A stretch of 35,047 bases of DNA from the NCBI GenBank assembly GCA_902472555.1, contig CABROF010000014.1, positions 1 to 35,047 of the forward strand. The letters run 5' to 3'. Source of the DNA: UMGS1851 sp900555605. GTDB lineage: Bacteria > Bacillota > Clostridia > UBA1212 > UBA1255. The notes beneath the pieces were generated by a model. The model was not told the origin of the DNA. It was given only the letters and a program-made list of their open reading frames with translations, and did not search any database. How positions within the stretch are numbered: the stretch's first letter is position 1; every line of letters begins with the position of its first letter. Of the stretch, positions 6,696 to 15,085 are shown piece by piece. A program made the translations under genes and the position numbers.

Positions 6696-8093
6696 ATGGC
6701 GGGAATCGGATTGGATATCGGCACGACTACCATCAGTGCCGTTATGATAGATGCGCAGAGCGGGGAGGTTTTGAAAAGCTGCACAAAGCCAAATCGCTCC
6801 GGGCTTTGTTCGGAAAGAGGAATGGATGAGCTGCAGGATCCGCAACAAATTTGCGGGATTATTGATGGTATCTTAGAGGAAATGCTGATGGCTCCAGAAC
6901 CGATCGTATCGATCGGCATCACAGGCCAAATGCATGGAATCTTGTATTTGAATGCAGACGGAGACGCAGTGAGTCCGTTATATACTTGGCGTGACGAATG
7001 CGGCAATCAGCCTTACCGGGATGGAAAAAGCTATGCGGAGAATTTGTCCTGCACAACAGGATATGCGGCGGCTTCCGGATTCGGCTGCACGACGCATTAT
7101 TATCATTTTATTAATCGTAAGATTCCGGCAGAGGCAGTATGTTTTTGCTCTATCCAGGATTATGCGGCGCTGCATTTGACCGGCAGGCATGCGCCGCTGG
7201 TTCACAGCTCAAATGCGGCGAGCTTTGGCCTGTTCGACTTTCACACGATGTGTTTTGATCACAATGCGTTTCAACAGGCAGGTATGGATCCGTCGATTCT
7301 TCCATCTGTCACCTCGGCTTGTGAGATTGTCGGCTATTATAAAGGTAAAATTCCGGTGAGTGTCGGCGTAGGGGATAATCAAGCCAGCTTTTTAGGCTCT
7401 GTGCGGGACTGGAAGAACAGTGTTCTGCTGAATATGGGAACAGGCAGCCAAATTACATTTGCTGCAGAGCATTATGCACAGCTTCCGGGGCTGGAATGCC
7501 GGCCCTGTATGGAGAACCTGTTTCTCCAGGCCGGCTCTTCCCTGTGCGGGGGTCGTTCTTTCGCGCTGCTGGAGGATTTTTTCAGAAAGTGTGCAGAATT
7601 AGTGACGGGTCAGCCGGTTGCTTCCGCTTACCCTGGCATTGACCGCTGCATTGCGGAAATGCTTGCGGATCAGGCTGAGGCGCCATGGATCTCTTCTCTT
7701 GCGGTATCCACGAAATTCTGCGGAACCCGGTCAGACCCGTATGAACGCGGCAGCATTATGAATATCGGAACGGACAATTTTACTCCGCAGAATATGATTG
7801 TCGGGTTCATCTATGGAGCTGTCAGCGAGTTATACGATATGTACCGCGTGTGGAGCGGAACACATTCTCTTTTAATCGGATCTGGAAACGGACTCCGCAG
7901 CAATCGGCTGATGCAGCGGATTGCGGAAGAAATTTTCGGTATGCGATTGTACATACCGGCACATATGGAAGAGGCTGCGTTCGGTGCGGCACTGGTTGGC
8001 CTGGTAAGCGCCGGCTGCTGTAAAAATTTCTGTGAGGCCCAGAGGCTGATCCGATACATCTCATTTCCTCCTTTTTCCCAAAACAGAAAATAA
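6696..8093 (+). CDS. FGGY-family carbohydrate kinase, sedoheptulokinase-like
   Basis: This 465-residue cytoplasmic kinase phosphorylates a sugar or polyol with ATP. The N-terminal actin-like fold begins GLDIGTTTISAV (phosphate-binding loop). It is followed by SIGITGQMHGILYL and LYTWRDECG, then VGVGDNQASFLGSV and NMGTGSQI in the second half. The C-terminal adenosine motif is LLIGSGNGLRSN with EEAAFGAALVG. The SHPK-like GDNQAS and GTGSQ motifs point to the sedoheptulokinase branch rather than glycerol or xylulose kinase, but the substrate cannot be fixed from sequence alone. The length agrees with the family. An AAAGGA site lies 13 bases before the ATG. The deacetylase gene follows after a separate promoter. 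Confidence 0.8.
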   Translation: MAGIGLDIGTTTISAVMIDAQSGEVLKSCTKPNRSGLCSERGMDELQDPQQICGIIDGILEEMLMAPEPIVSIGITGQMHGILYLNADGDAVSPLYTWRDECGNQPYRDGKSYAENLSCTTGYAAASGFGCTTHYYHFINRKIPAEAVCFCSIQDYAALHLTGRHAPLVHSSNAASFGLFDFHTMCFDHNAFQQAGMDPSILPSVTSACEIVGYYKGKIPVSVGVGDNQASFLGSVRDWKNSVLLNMGTGSQITFAAEHYAQLPGLECRPCMENLFLQAGSSLCGGRSFALLEDFFRKCAELVTGQPVASAYPGIDRCIAEMLADQAEAPWISSLAVSTKFCGTRSDPYERGSIMNIGTDNFTPQNMIVGFIYGAVSELYDMYRVWSGTHSLLIGSGNGLRSNRLMQRIAEEIFGMRLYIPAHMEEAAFGAALVGLVSAGCCKNFCEAQRLIRYISFPPFSQNRK

Positions 8094-8094
8094 A

Positions 8095-8124
8095 TTGCAT
8101 ACCTTTCGGGACCCATGGTATAAT
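8095..8124 (+). promoter_or_regulatory. Promoter of the polysaccharide deacetylase gene
   Basis: TTGCAT (8095-8100) and TATAAT (8119-8124) are separated by 18 bases and begin directly after the kinase stop codon. The leader to the ATG at 8231 is about 100 bases. Confidence 0.65.
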
Positions 8125-8230
8125 AGAAGCAGACAAGGCGATTTCATCGCATAGCATATACCGAGAAATGTTGCGGCGGCAATCATTTATACGGAAGATA
8201 AGTCAGCAGAAAGATTGAGGTGTATCGGTC

Positions 8231-9718
8231 ATGGGTCAAGAGAACGAAGGCAAGTCCTCCGGGAATTGGAAGGGCTGGGGAGGCGGTCAGAAAAAAGGCA
8301 CGGGAAAGACGGAAATTGTAATTATTGTCCTTCTGAGTGTCATGATCGTTTTATGTGCGGTACTTATTTTTATGAAAGTAATGGATCGGAATACGGATCG
8401 TACCGTCCGGGTGGATCCTACGCCGAGCGGCAGCGCTACGGAGGGACCGGATCAGACGCCGGGAACGGGGACGGAAAATCCCACGCCGACATCGGAGCCT
8501 ACCCCTACGCCGGTTCCGCCTGAGGATTGGACGCTGGTGGAGTATACAGGAAGGATTGAACATATTTTTACGCATTCTCTGCTTGCTTTCCCGGAGCTGT
8601 CCTTTCCGGCGGGGATGAAGCCGGAATCTATTGTTTCCAGTACGTATTTTATTGACTGCATTACGGTAAAGGAATTCAAAATGCTGCTGGAGAAACTGTA
8701 TCAGGACGGCTACATGCTGGTTAATGCTAATGATATCTATGAAGCGGTGACCGCGGACGGCATAACAAAGTACGAGGTAAAGAGCAAGCTGATGTTCCCG
8801 CAGGGAAAGAAGCCCCTGATTCTTTCGTTTGATGATGTTAACTATTACAGCACAAAACAGGGCAAAGGCATGGTTGGCAAGCTGATTCTGGATGATTCCG
8901 GAAAGGTTGTTACGTATACAAAAATGAAGGACGGCTCCGAAGTGATCAGTGATGACAATGAGCATATCCCGATTTTGGACCGATTTGTGGCGGAGCATCC
9001 TGATTTTTCTTTTAACGGAGCAAAAGGAATGCTCTGTCTGACGGGGTATGACGGAATTCTCGGGTACCGGACGAACAGAGCCTCTCAGAATAAAGAAGCG
9101 GAAATTGCGGCGGTTCAGCCTGTGATCCAGGCCCTGAAAAATACGGGCTGGTATTTTGCCAGTCACTCCTATAAGCATGGATATATGACAAATTATAGCG
9201 TGAACGATATGAAAGACTGTGCGGAAAAATTCAGAAATGAGGTCGTTCCGCTGATCGGAGAGACGAAACTGTATGTGTTTCCGTACGGCGACTGGGGAAC
9301 GCGAACAAAAGCGGCGGATGAGATCACTGCGGTGCGCAAGGTGCTTGTGGATTACGGGTTTACGTATTTTGCAGGCGTGGGGATCGACTGGTATTCCAAA
9401 ACGCGCAATGACTTTGCAAATTGTATTCTGCAGGACCGTGCCAATATAGACGGAACGTCTCTGCTGCTATACGGAGACCGTCTGCAGTATTATTGGTGGG
9501 ACAACGGAAATACCACGGATCGATTCCCGCATCTGAACACAGAGGAGATTTATGATGCTGAGGGGAGAGGCGGCCTGTCCTTTGAGAAAGCAAAAATTTA
9601 TTATCATATGAATAAATATAAGGATTCTTATGAGGTGGCTAAGCAGGTGCTCCAATATATGGATGAACACCCGCGGGTTACGTACGCGGATGCGAAAAAG
9701 GCGATTGCGGCGGAATAA
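8231..9718 (+). CDS. Membrane-anchored polysaccharide deacetylase (NodB/CE4 type)
   Basis: The 495-residue product has a Gly/Lys-rich cytoplasmic start and one signal-anchor helix (about 30-49). A Pro/Thr/Ser/Glu-rich wall-spanning linker follows (about 56-96), then a CE4/NodB-like catalytic domain outside the cell. Visible motifs are LSFDDVNYY with D201/D202 (motif 1), SHSYKHG with H312 and H316 (motif 2 metal ligands) and YVFPYGDWG (motif 3). Such enzymes remove acetyl groups from peptidoglycan or exopolysaccharide. The insert between motifs 1 and 2 is long, so substrate specificity is uncertain. The SD is GAGG at about 8217, 11 bases from the ATG. It has its own promoter and was probably not co-transcribed with msmX, which also has one. 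Confidence 0.82.
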   Translation: MGQENEGKSSGNWKGWGGGQKKGTGKTEIVIIVLLSVMIVLCAVLIFMKVMDRNTDRTVRVDPTPSGSATEGPDQTPGTGTENPTPTSEPTPTPVPPEDWTLVEYTGRIEHIFTHSLLAFPELSFPAGMKPESIVSSTYFIDCITVKEFKMLLEKLYQDGYMLVNANDIYEAVTADGITKYEVKSKLMFPQGKKPLILSFDDVNYYSTKQGKGMVGKLILDDSGKVVTYTKMKDGSEVISDDNEHIPILDRFVAEHPDFSFNGAKGMLCLTGYDGILGYRTNRASQNKEAEIAAVQPVIQALKNTGWYFASHSYKHGYMTNYSVNDMKDCAEKFRNEVVPLIGETKLYVFPYGDWGTRTKAADEITAVRKVLVDYGFTYFAGVGIDWYSKTRNDFANCILQDRANIDGTSLLLYGDRLQYYWWDNGNTTDRFPHLNTEEIYDAEGRGGLSFEKAKIYYHMNKYKDSYEVAKQVLQYMDEHPRVTYADAKKAIAAE

Positions 9719-9774
9719 GTTGGGCATTGTGCATAATTGTGTTCACAAAAAATTGTTGTTTTAAGGACTTCCCT

Positions 9775-9802
9775 TTGAGGCATGCAAGTGCTATTATATA
9801 AA
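9775..9802 (+). promoter_or_regulatory. Promoter of the MsmX-type ATPase gene
   Basis: TTGAGG (9775-9780) and TATAAA (9797-9802) are separated by 16 bases. The -10 lies inside the loop of a 9-bp inverted repeat. Confidence 0.55.
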
Positions 9803-9814
9803 AAGTTGCATGCC
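9779..9814. promoter_or_regulatory. Inverted repeat flanking the msmX -10 element
   Basis: Perfect arms GGCATGCAA (9779-9787) and TTGCATGCC (9806-9814) with 18 bases between them bracket the -10 hexamer. The left arm overlaps the -35. This geometry suits an operator for a dimeric or looping repressor. It does not look like a cre (CcpA) site. Confidence 0.5.
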
Positions 9815-9855
9815 CCTTGTGGTGATGTGTTATATTTATGTAGGAGGTTACATAC

Positions 9856-10968
9856 ATGGCAAGCGTTAAGCTAAAGAATATTTACAAAAAGTATCCCGGT
9901 GGCGTCACTGCTGTAAATGACTTCAATTTAGATATCGCGGACAGAGAGTTCGTGGTTCTGGTTGGGCCTTCCGGCTGCGGTAAGTCTACCACGCTGAGAA
10001 TGGTTGCGGGGCTGGAGGAAATTACTTCGGGAGAACTTTTGATCGACGGAAAGCTGGTCAATGATATCGCACCGAAGGACAGGGATATTGCTATGGTGTT
10101 CCAGAACTACGCGCTGTATCCGCATATGACGGTGTTCGAAAATATGGCGTTCGGTTTAAAGCTGAGAAAAACCCCGAAGGGTGAGATCAAGAAGCGTGTA
10201 GCAGAAGCCGCCAGAATTCTCGAAATTGAACATCTGCTCGATCGTTCTATTAAGGCTTTGTCCGGCGGTCAGAGACAGAGAGTAGCGCTTGGCCGTGCAA
10301 TTGTACGTGAGCCGAAAGTATTCTTAATGGATGAACCGCTTTCCAACCTGGATGCAAAGCTGCGTGCCCAGATGCGTACAGAGATCATTAAACTGCATCA
10401 GAAACTGCAGACTACAATTATATACGTTACCCATGACCAGACAGAGGCTATGACAATGGGTTCCCGGATTGTCGTTATGAAGGACGGTTATATTCAGCAG
10501 GTAGACAGTCCCCAGCTTCTGTATGAGAAGCCGGTCAACATGTTCGTCGCCGGCTTTATCGGAAGCCCGCAGATGAACTTTATCAATACGCGTGTGGAGA
10601 AAACCAACGGAGAGGTATATCTGCGAATCGGCAGATGGACCATTAAGCTTCCGGAGGCAAAGGCAAAGAAACTTGAAGAGGGCGGATATATTGATAAAGA
10701 AGTTGTGATGGGAATCCGTTCCGAGCATGTACACGATGAAGCCATGTATTTAGAGGCTTACAAGGATTCACAGATTGAATCTACCATTGAGGTGGTGGAG
10801 CTGCTCGGTTCTGAATCGCTGCTGTATATGATGCTGGAGGGAACCTTATTTGTTGCAAAAGTAAAGCCGCGCTCCAATATCTATGTGGGAGATGTCATGC
10901 GTTTTGCATTGAACCCGAATAAGGTTCATGTGTTTGATAAAGAGACGGAAAACGTGGTCTGTAACTGA
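9856..10968 (+). CDS. msmX: Multi-sugar ABC transporter ATP-binding protein (MsmX/UgpC/MalK type)
   Basis: This 370-residue ATPase energises CUT1-class carbohydrate importers. Walker A GPSGCGKST (about 37-45), LSGGQRQRVALGRAI (signature), VFLMDEPLSNLD (Walker B/D-loop) and YVTHDQTEAMT (switch His) are intact. The C-terminal part (about 240-370) forms the OB/TOBE regulatory domain of the MalK group. No permease or binding-protein genes are adjacent. This fits the known MsmX arrangement, where one ATPase serves many importers encoded elsewhere. AGGAGG at 9842-9847 lies 8 bases before the ATG. Its own promoter and a strong terminator (10995-11028) make it a single-gene unit. Confidence 0.9.
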   Translation: MASVKLKNIYKKYPGGVTAVNDFNLDIADREFVVLVGPSGCGKSTTLRMVAGLEEITSGELLIDGKLVNDIAPKDRDIAMVFQNYALYPHMTVFENMAFGLKLRKTPKGEIKKRVAEAARILEIEHLLDRSIKALSGGQRQRVALGRAIVREPKVFLMDEPLSNLDAKLRAQMRTEIIKLHQKLQTTIIYVTHDQTEAMTMGSRIVVMKDGYIQQVDSPQLLYEKPVNMFVAGFIGSPQMNFINTRVEKTNGEVYLRIGRWTIKLPEAKAKKLEEGGYIDKEVVMGIRSEHVHDEAMYLEAYKDSQIESTIEVVELLGSESLLYMMLEGTLFVAKVKPRSNIYVGDVMRFALNPNKVHVFDKETENVVCN

Positions 10969-10994
10969 GCTTTGTTAATTTACCGATTACAGAT

Positions 10995-11028
10995 GGTCTC
11001 AGAGCGTTGCTCTGAGACCGTTTTTTTT
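10995..11028 (+). terminator. Intrinsic terminator of msmX
   Basis: A perfect 11-bp stem (GGTCTCAGAGC/GCTCTGAGACC) with loop GTT is followed by G and eight Ts (11021-11028). Confidence 0.95.
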
Positions 11029-11029
11029 G

Positions 11030-11058
11030 TTGCACAGAACTGGTACTTCTGTTAAAAT
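11030..11058 (+). promoter_or_regulatory. Promoter of the GH78-like gene
   Basis: TTGCAC (11030-11035) and TAAAAT (11053-11058) are separated by 17 bases and begin right after the msmX terminator. Confidence 0.55.
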
Positions 11059-11128
11059 GGCAATTATGGAAATTTCGGCAGCGCCAAAACAGGCTGAATT
11101 GAAGACTTAAGAAAGCACGGAGGATTTT

Positions 11129-13210
11129 ATGATGGAACGGATCACGCGGACAGCCGCTGTAATCTGGCCGGAGGAGCGGACGGCAGACGGACTGCCGGTT
11201 CTGCCGCAGGCAAACGAAAAGGCGATATTTCGAAAGCATTTCTATTTGGAGACGCTGCCGGAGACTGCAGAGGCGTATATTGCGGCAGAAACAAAATATT
11301 ATTTGTATATAAACGGGCAGGAGGCGGTTTATGAGGGGGGGCTGTTCCGCGAAAGTATGCCGCATTGCGGATATGCGGATTGCATAGATATTGCGCCTTT
11401 TCTGAAGAACGGTGAGAATGTAATCGCCGTCTGCGTTTGGTACTTTGGCAATGAGGGCAGAAACAATGTCAATACAGGCCGGGCCGGACTGTATTTTTCC
11501 TGCCCGGCAGTCGGTGTGGAAAGCGGACCGCAGTTTCTCGCAAAACGCGATGACGCGTATTATACGCCGCGTGACCCTGCGCCGAGCTATTTATACGGCG
11601 GAGATAATTTAGGCTTTGACATGCGGATGGCGCTACCGGACTGGAATCAGCCGGCTTGTGATGAAAGCGGTTTTCTGCCGGCCGTATCTGTAGATGCTGC
11701 CGCCTGGGGTGACCTGTACGTGCGGCCGGTTCCGCTGCTGAAGGTATGTCCGGCGGTCATGTGTCCGGCGCTTACGGTACGGAACAACATATACACGGCC
11801 GAACTGCCTCATGCTATGGCGTTTTTTCCGGTACTGCGCGTAAATGCTGAGGCCGGCGCGCGGATTTTCCTCTGTACGGATCACTATGAGGTGCATGGCG
11901 GGCCGGGAGATGAAAAAAACGTGTACAGGGGACATCGTATCGAGCTGATCTGCAGAGAAGGCTTGAATGATTTTGAAAGTATTTTGTATTTATATGGAGA
12001 GAAGATCACCGTTCGCACAGAGGGACGGGTCGGTACGCTCGAAGTCGGATACCGGGAATCTGGTTATCAGACGGAAATTACAGGCTGGTTTGACTGCGGC
12101 GACGGAATTACAAACCGGCTTGTTGAAAAGGCGGCGCGTACATTATATGTATGTATGCGGGATAATTTTATGGATTGTCCGGACCGGGAGCGCGGGCAAT
12201 GGATCGGCGATGTGTCTGTTCAAACGCCGCAGGTGTTTTTTTTGCTGGACGAAAAGGCCGGTCTCCTAATGAAAAAAGCGATCTACGATTTGATTTGCCT
12301 GCGTAAGGGGAATGTACTGATGGGGAACGTACCCGGCGTACATTGCGCGGAGTTGCCCGGACAAAGCCTTGCGGCCATCAGCGAATGGGGGATGATCGCG
12401 CAGTATTGTAAATATACAGGTGACGTTGAGTGCCTGCAGACGGCGTTCCTGCCGATGGTGGATTACCTATCGCTATGGGAAATGGCAGGAGATGGCCTGG
12501 TAAAGCCGCGGGAGGGGAACTGGAGATGGTTTGATCATTTGTACAATGTGGACCACGATGTTCTGGAAAATTGCTGGTACGTATCCGCACTGCGGTTTGC
12601 CCTCATTGTTGGTAAAATGATCGGCGATCACAGCCGGGATGCTTTCCTCAGCCAAAGGCTGCGGCAAATAGAAGCGCGATTTCATGAACGGTTTTGGTAT
12701 TCTGCCGGAGGATACTACGCTTCCGGCGCGAATACGGAAGAAAACGGAAGAACGGTATATGCGGATGACCGTGCCAACGCCATGGCTGTACTGGCAGGAC
12801 TTTGTCCGCCGGAACATTATCCGGATATCCGGAACGTACTGATCAGCGTCCTCAACGCATCGGTTTATATGGAAAATTTTGTTCTGACGGCGTTATGTGA
12901 AATGGGCTATGTTGGCGATGCCTATCGCAGAATGATCTCCCGCTATTATCCGCTGGCAGTGAACCGGAATTCAACGCTATGGGAGGACTTTCATATTCTC
13001 GGCACCACAAATCACGCCTGGAGCGGCGCGCCTGCGACTATTGCGTTCCGCTATCTGATGGGAATCGATACAAACGACGGCTTCCGGACCTTTACCGTCT
13101 GCCCGCAGTATGATTTATTTGACCATATGGCGTGTCAGTTCCATGCCGGCGGCAGGCTGATCCGCATAGAAGCAGACGGCCGGAAAAAAACATACAGCAT
13201 TTTCACTTGA
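11129..13210 (+). CDS. GH78 alpha-L-rhamnosidase-like glycoside hydrolase
   Basis: The 693-residue protein lacks a signal peptide, so it is predicted to be cytoplasmic. The N-terminal part (about 35-150) is a beta-sandwich with YYLYINGQEAVYEGG and NGENVIAVCVW, as in the rhamnosidase N-terminal/CBM-like domain. An (alpha/alpha)6 catalytic barrel follows (about 315-620). It carries DCPDRERGQWIGD, whose Asp, Glu and Asp correspond to GH78 active-site acids, and STLWEDF near the end of the barrel, where the second catalytic Glu is expected. A C-terminal beta-sandwich closes the chain. GH78 enzymes remove terminal alpha-L-rhamnose. The start could be ATG 11129 or 11132; GGAGG (11119-11123) sits 5 and 8 bases away, and 11132 is the better fit. 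Genes for esterase remnants and a ROK regulator lie next to it. Confidence 0.82.
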   Translation: MMERITRTAAVIWPEERTADGLPVLPQANEKAIFRKHFYLETLPETAEAYIAAETKYYLYINGQEAVYEGGLFRESMPHCGYADCIDIAPFLKNGENVIAVCVWYFGNEGRNNVNTGRAGLYFSCPAVGVESGPQFLAKRDDAYYTPRDPAPSYLYGGDNLGFDMRMALPDWNQPACDESGFLPAVSVDAAAWGDLYVRPVPLLKVCPAVMCPALTVRNNIYTAELPHAMAFFPVLRVNAEAGARIFLCTDHYEVHGGPGDEKNVYRGHRIELICREGLNDFESILYLYGEKITVRTEGRVGTLEVGYRESGYQTEITGWFDCGDGITNRLVEKAARTLYVCMRDNFMDCPDRERGQWIGDVSVQTPQVFFLLDEKAGLLMKKAIYDLICLRKGNVLMGNVPGVHCAELPGQSLAAISEWGMIAQYCKYTGDVECLQTAFLPMVDYLSLWEMAGDGLVKPREGNWRWFDHLYNVDHDVLENCWYVSALRFALIVGKMIGDHSRDAFLSQRLRQIEARFHERFWYSAGGYYASGANTEENGRTVYADDRANAMAVLAGLCPPEHYPDIRNVLISVLNASVYMENFVLTALCEMGYVGDAYRRMISRYYPLAVNRNSTLWEDFHILGTTNHAWSGAPATIAFRYLMGIDTNDGFRTFTVCPQYDLFDHMACQFHAGGRLIRIEADGRKKTYSIFT

Positions 13211-13253
13211 TTTGCACATCATACGGCTTTTTCAGCAGAACGAATACGAACCT

Positions 13254-13592
13254 TTATGCTTCGGCCGGGAATCTGCGTTTGATTTCCGGCCGGACAAGCT
13301 CCGGATAATGCTGATGCCCGCCGGGACCGACCAATCGTCTGCAGCCGTCCGGTTTCCCCTGTGCTTGGTAGATTTTCGCGATACGCGCATAGTTCTTCCG
13401 CACATCTGCAATGGGAAAGATCCGCTTCTGTTCTCCGGCAATCACCAGCAGGGATCTCGGAAAGATGAATCCGGCCAGGTCTCCGCTCTTAAAATACCGT
13501 GCAATGTCGGGAATATAATTGCAGGCGCCGCCGCGTTCACCGAAGCAGCGCTGCTCAATTGCCAATGCAGCATAGCTGCTGTGGACAGCCTA
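13254..13592 (-). pseudogene. Decayed acetyl-xylan-esterase-like alpha/beta hydrolase (C-terminal third)
   Basis: Reading the complement from 13589 down to the TAA at 13254-13256 gives about 111 codons that match the end of an alpha/beta-hydrolase esterase family. Visible motifs are GACNYIPDIARYF, FPRSLLVIAGEQKRIFPI and VGPGGHQHYPELV, the last carrying the expected catalytic His. The nucleophile region and the whole N-terminal two thirds are missing. An in-frame TAG (13590-13592) closes the frame upstream, and no start with a ribosome site exists. This is a remnant of a sugar esterase gene, next to a GH78 gene and downstream of the ROK regulator on the same strand. A longer plus-strand frame over the same bases shows no family features. 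Confidence 0.7.
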
Positions 13593-13701
13593 AATTGCAA
13601 TATCTTCTCTGCCTTCACCAATATACCCCTCATCTGTTTTTGGATATTTTACAATACCTAAGGAGATATGGACACCGGCGGGGGGATCTGTCAAATACCA
13701 G
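13593..13701 (-). other. Open stretch between ROK gene and esterase remnant, likely second remnant
   Basis: In the same frame as the esterase remnant, directly after the ROK stop, about 36 codons are open and protein-like (for example DPPAGVHISLGIVKYP, then GYIGEGREDI), ending at the TAG at 13590-13592. It has no ATG and no ribosome site. The sequence was not recognised. It could be part of the same lost gene or the true C-terminus of another. Confidence 0.3.
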
Positions 13702-14871
13702 TCAGATCAGCGGCAGTTCACCGCAGAATACCTGGTTGAGCACACAGCAGACACTTCCGTATAACGGCGCATCTGTCTCAAAGGAGGATTTTACAACCCG
13801 TACATGGGTATATCCCTTTGCCAGAATATGGCGATTGATCTCTTCCTCCATCATCTCCAGAAACTCATCGGGAAAATATACCCCCTGATGCCCGATGACA
13901 ATGCACTCCGGATCCAGCAGGTTCACAACGCCTGTCAGCGCGGCAGAAAGAATATGCAGAATCTTTTTGAAATAAGGAAAGCATGGTTCCTCATCACCGA
14001 ACAGCGGGATCAGATCGGCTGTTACGGGTCGCTTCAGAAGCGCTTCCATATTTTTAAGAATAACCGGGATGTTTACCAATGTTTCCAGACAGCCGCGGCT
14101 GCCGCAGCTGCAGCGTTCGCCTTTATAATCAACGGAAATATGTCCGATTTCACCGGCCAGACCGCTGCGGTTTTGATATAGCTGTCCGTTTGAAATGATG
14201 CCGGCGCCCACCCCGTTGTCCAGCCCGAGATAGATAAAATTCTGCAGATTTCTGACTTCGCCGAACATTTTTTCCGCCAGCGCCGCGGCATTGGTATCGT
14301 TGTTTAATATGACCGGAATCCGATAATGCCGGTTTAAAAGCTCCGCCACAGGATAATTTGTGATGCCGAAAAAATGATTCGGATTCAGCAGGATGCCGTT
14401 TGCACAGTCCAGCGGACCGATGGCAGCAATGCCGATTCCTAATATGCGATGTGATTTATACTGCTTAACAGCTCGATCCAACAGACGGAAAAGCTTTACA
14501 GTTAAGGTAAAACGCGTTTCCTCCTTTAGGGGGAGGCGGTCCGCATACAGCTTGCGCAGCTTTAGATCTGTCACAATCACGGTTAATGCATTTCGAGATA
14601 TATACACACCCACGACCTTGGGCGCCGTCGGCGCGATATCAAGCCGGATGGGATTCCTGCCGGCAGCGGAGGTGGCGATCGCCTTTCGCTCTACCAGATA
14701 ATGGTCCTGGATAAATTGATTTACAATGTTTGTAACGGTCATTTTTGTCAAACCGCTTTTTTTAGCAACATCAACACGCGACAGAATGCGGCCGCAGCAG
14801 ATCAGCTGTAGCACAAGACCGCGATTTTTTCTTTTTAATTCATTATTATTAATACCCTGCTGATATTCCAT
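13702..14871 (-). CDS. ROK-family transcriptional regulator (NagC/XylR type)
   Basis: This 389-residue regulator has an N-terminal winged helix-turn-helix (about 10-65; SRVDVAKKSGLTKMTVTNIV) joined to a sugar-kinase-like ROK domain. The ROK signature LAGEIGHISV is followed by the zinc motif CSCGSRGCLE, which is diagnostic for this family. VILNNDTNAAALAE is the inner sugar-binding loop. The presence of the DNA-binding domain makes it a repressor rather than a glucokinase. By position it probably controls a carbohydrate operon, perhaps the GH78 gene and the lost esterase; the inducer is unknown. The start at 14871 has a GAAGGGA site nearby. An extended -10 lies at 14925-14933. Confidence 0.9.
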   Translation of the reverse strand: MEYQQGINNNELKRKNRGLVLQLICCGRILSRVDVAKKSGLTKMTVTNIVNQFIQDHYLVERKAIATSAAGRNPIRLDIAPTAPKVVGVYISRNALTVIVTDLKLRKLYADRLPLKEETRFTLTVKLFRLLDRAVKQYKSHRILGIGIAAIGPLDCANGILLNPNHFFGITNYPVAELLNRHYRIPVILNNDTNAAALAEKMFGEVRNLQNFIYLGLDNGVGAGIISNGQLYQNRSGLAGEIGHISVDYKGERCSCGSRGCLETLVNIPVILKNMEALLKRPVTADLIPLFGDEEPCFPYFKKILHILSAALTGVVNLLDPECIVIGHQGVYFPDEFLEMMEEEINRHILAKGYTHVRVVKSSFETDAPLYGSVCCVLNQVFCGELPLI

Positions 14872-14924
14872 GTGATCCCTTCCCTCATTTTTTTATATCT
14901 GCCATAATATTGTGCTCCTACGCT

Positions 14925-14933
14925 ATTGTACCA
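14925..14933 (-). promoter_or_regulatory. Extended -10 promoter of the ROK gene
   Basis: The complement reads TGGTACAAT (TGn plus TACAAT) about 55 bases upstream of the ROK ATG. No good -35 is visible at 17 bases. The region is divergent from the thioredoxin promoter. Confidence 0.45.
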
Positions 14934-15008
14934 TATCGGATGGTCTGTTGGCGATGGGCAGCGAAAATTTCCGGGGGCAGCTGCGGGGAAAATGACGGTG
15001 TAAAAGTG

Positions 15009-15037
15009 TTGACGAAACAACCTCGTTGGTCTATACT
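15009..15037 (+). promoter_or_regulatory. Thioredoxin promoter
   Basis: TTGACG (15009-15014) and TATACT (15032-15037) are separated by 17 bases. This is the nearest clear promoter for the thioredoxin-to-DUF3810 gene series. Confidence 0.75.
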
Positions 15038-15085
15038 TAAGAATGATGTTTTATACACTGGATGACAGACCTTGGAGTGATTAGA

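Noticed and set aside
8351..9178. 275-codon frame antisense to the deacetylase gene
   Set aside because: No motifs; the sense strand has intact NodB motifs.
9737..9748. TTGTG/CACAA symmetric element upstream of msmX, considered as a catabolite operator
   Set aside because: It is short, does not match the cre consensus and lies upstream of the promoter without other support.
13212..13661. Plus-strand open frame of 149 codons after the GH78 gene
   Set aside because: The complement of the same bases carries recognisable esterase motifs, and the plus frame has no ribosome site.
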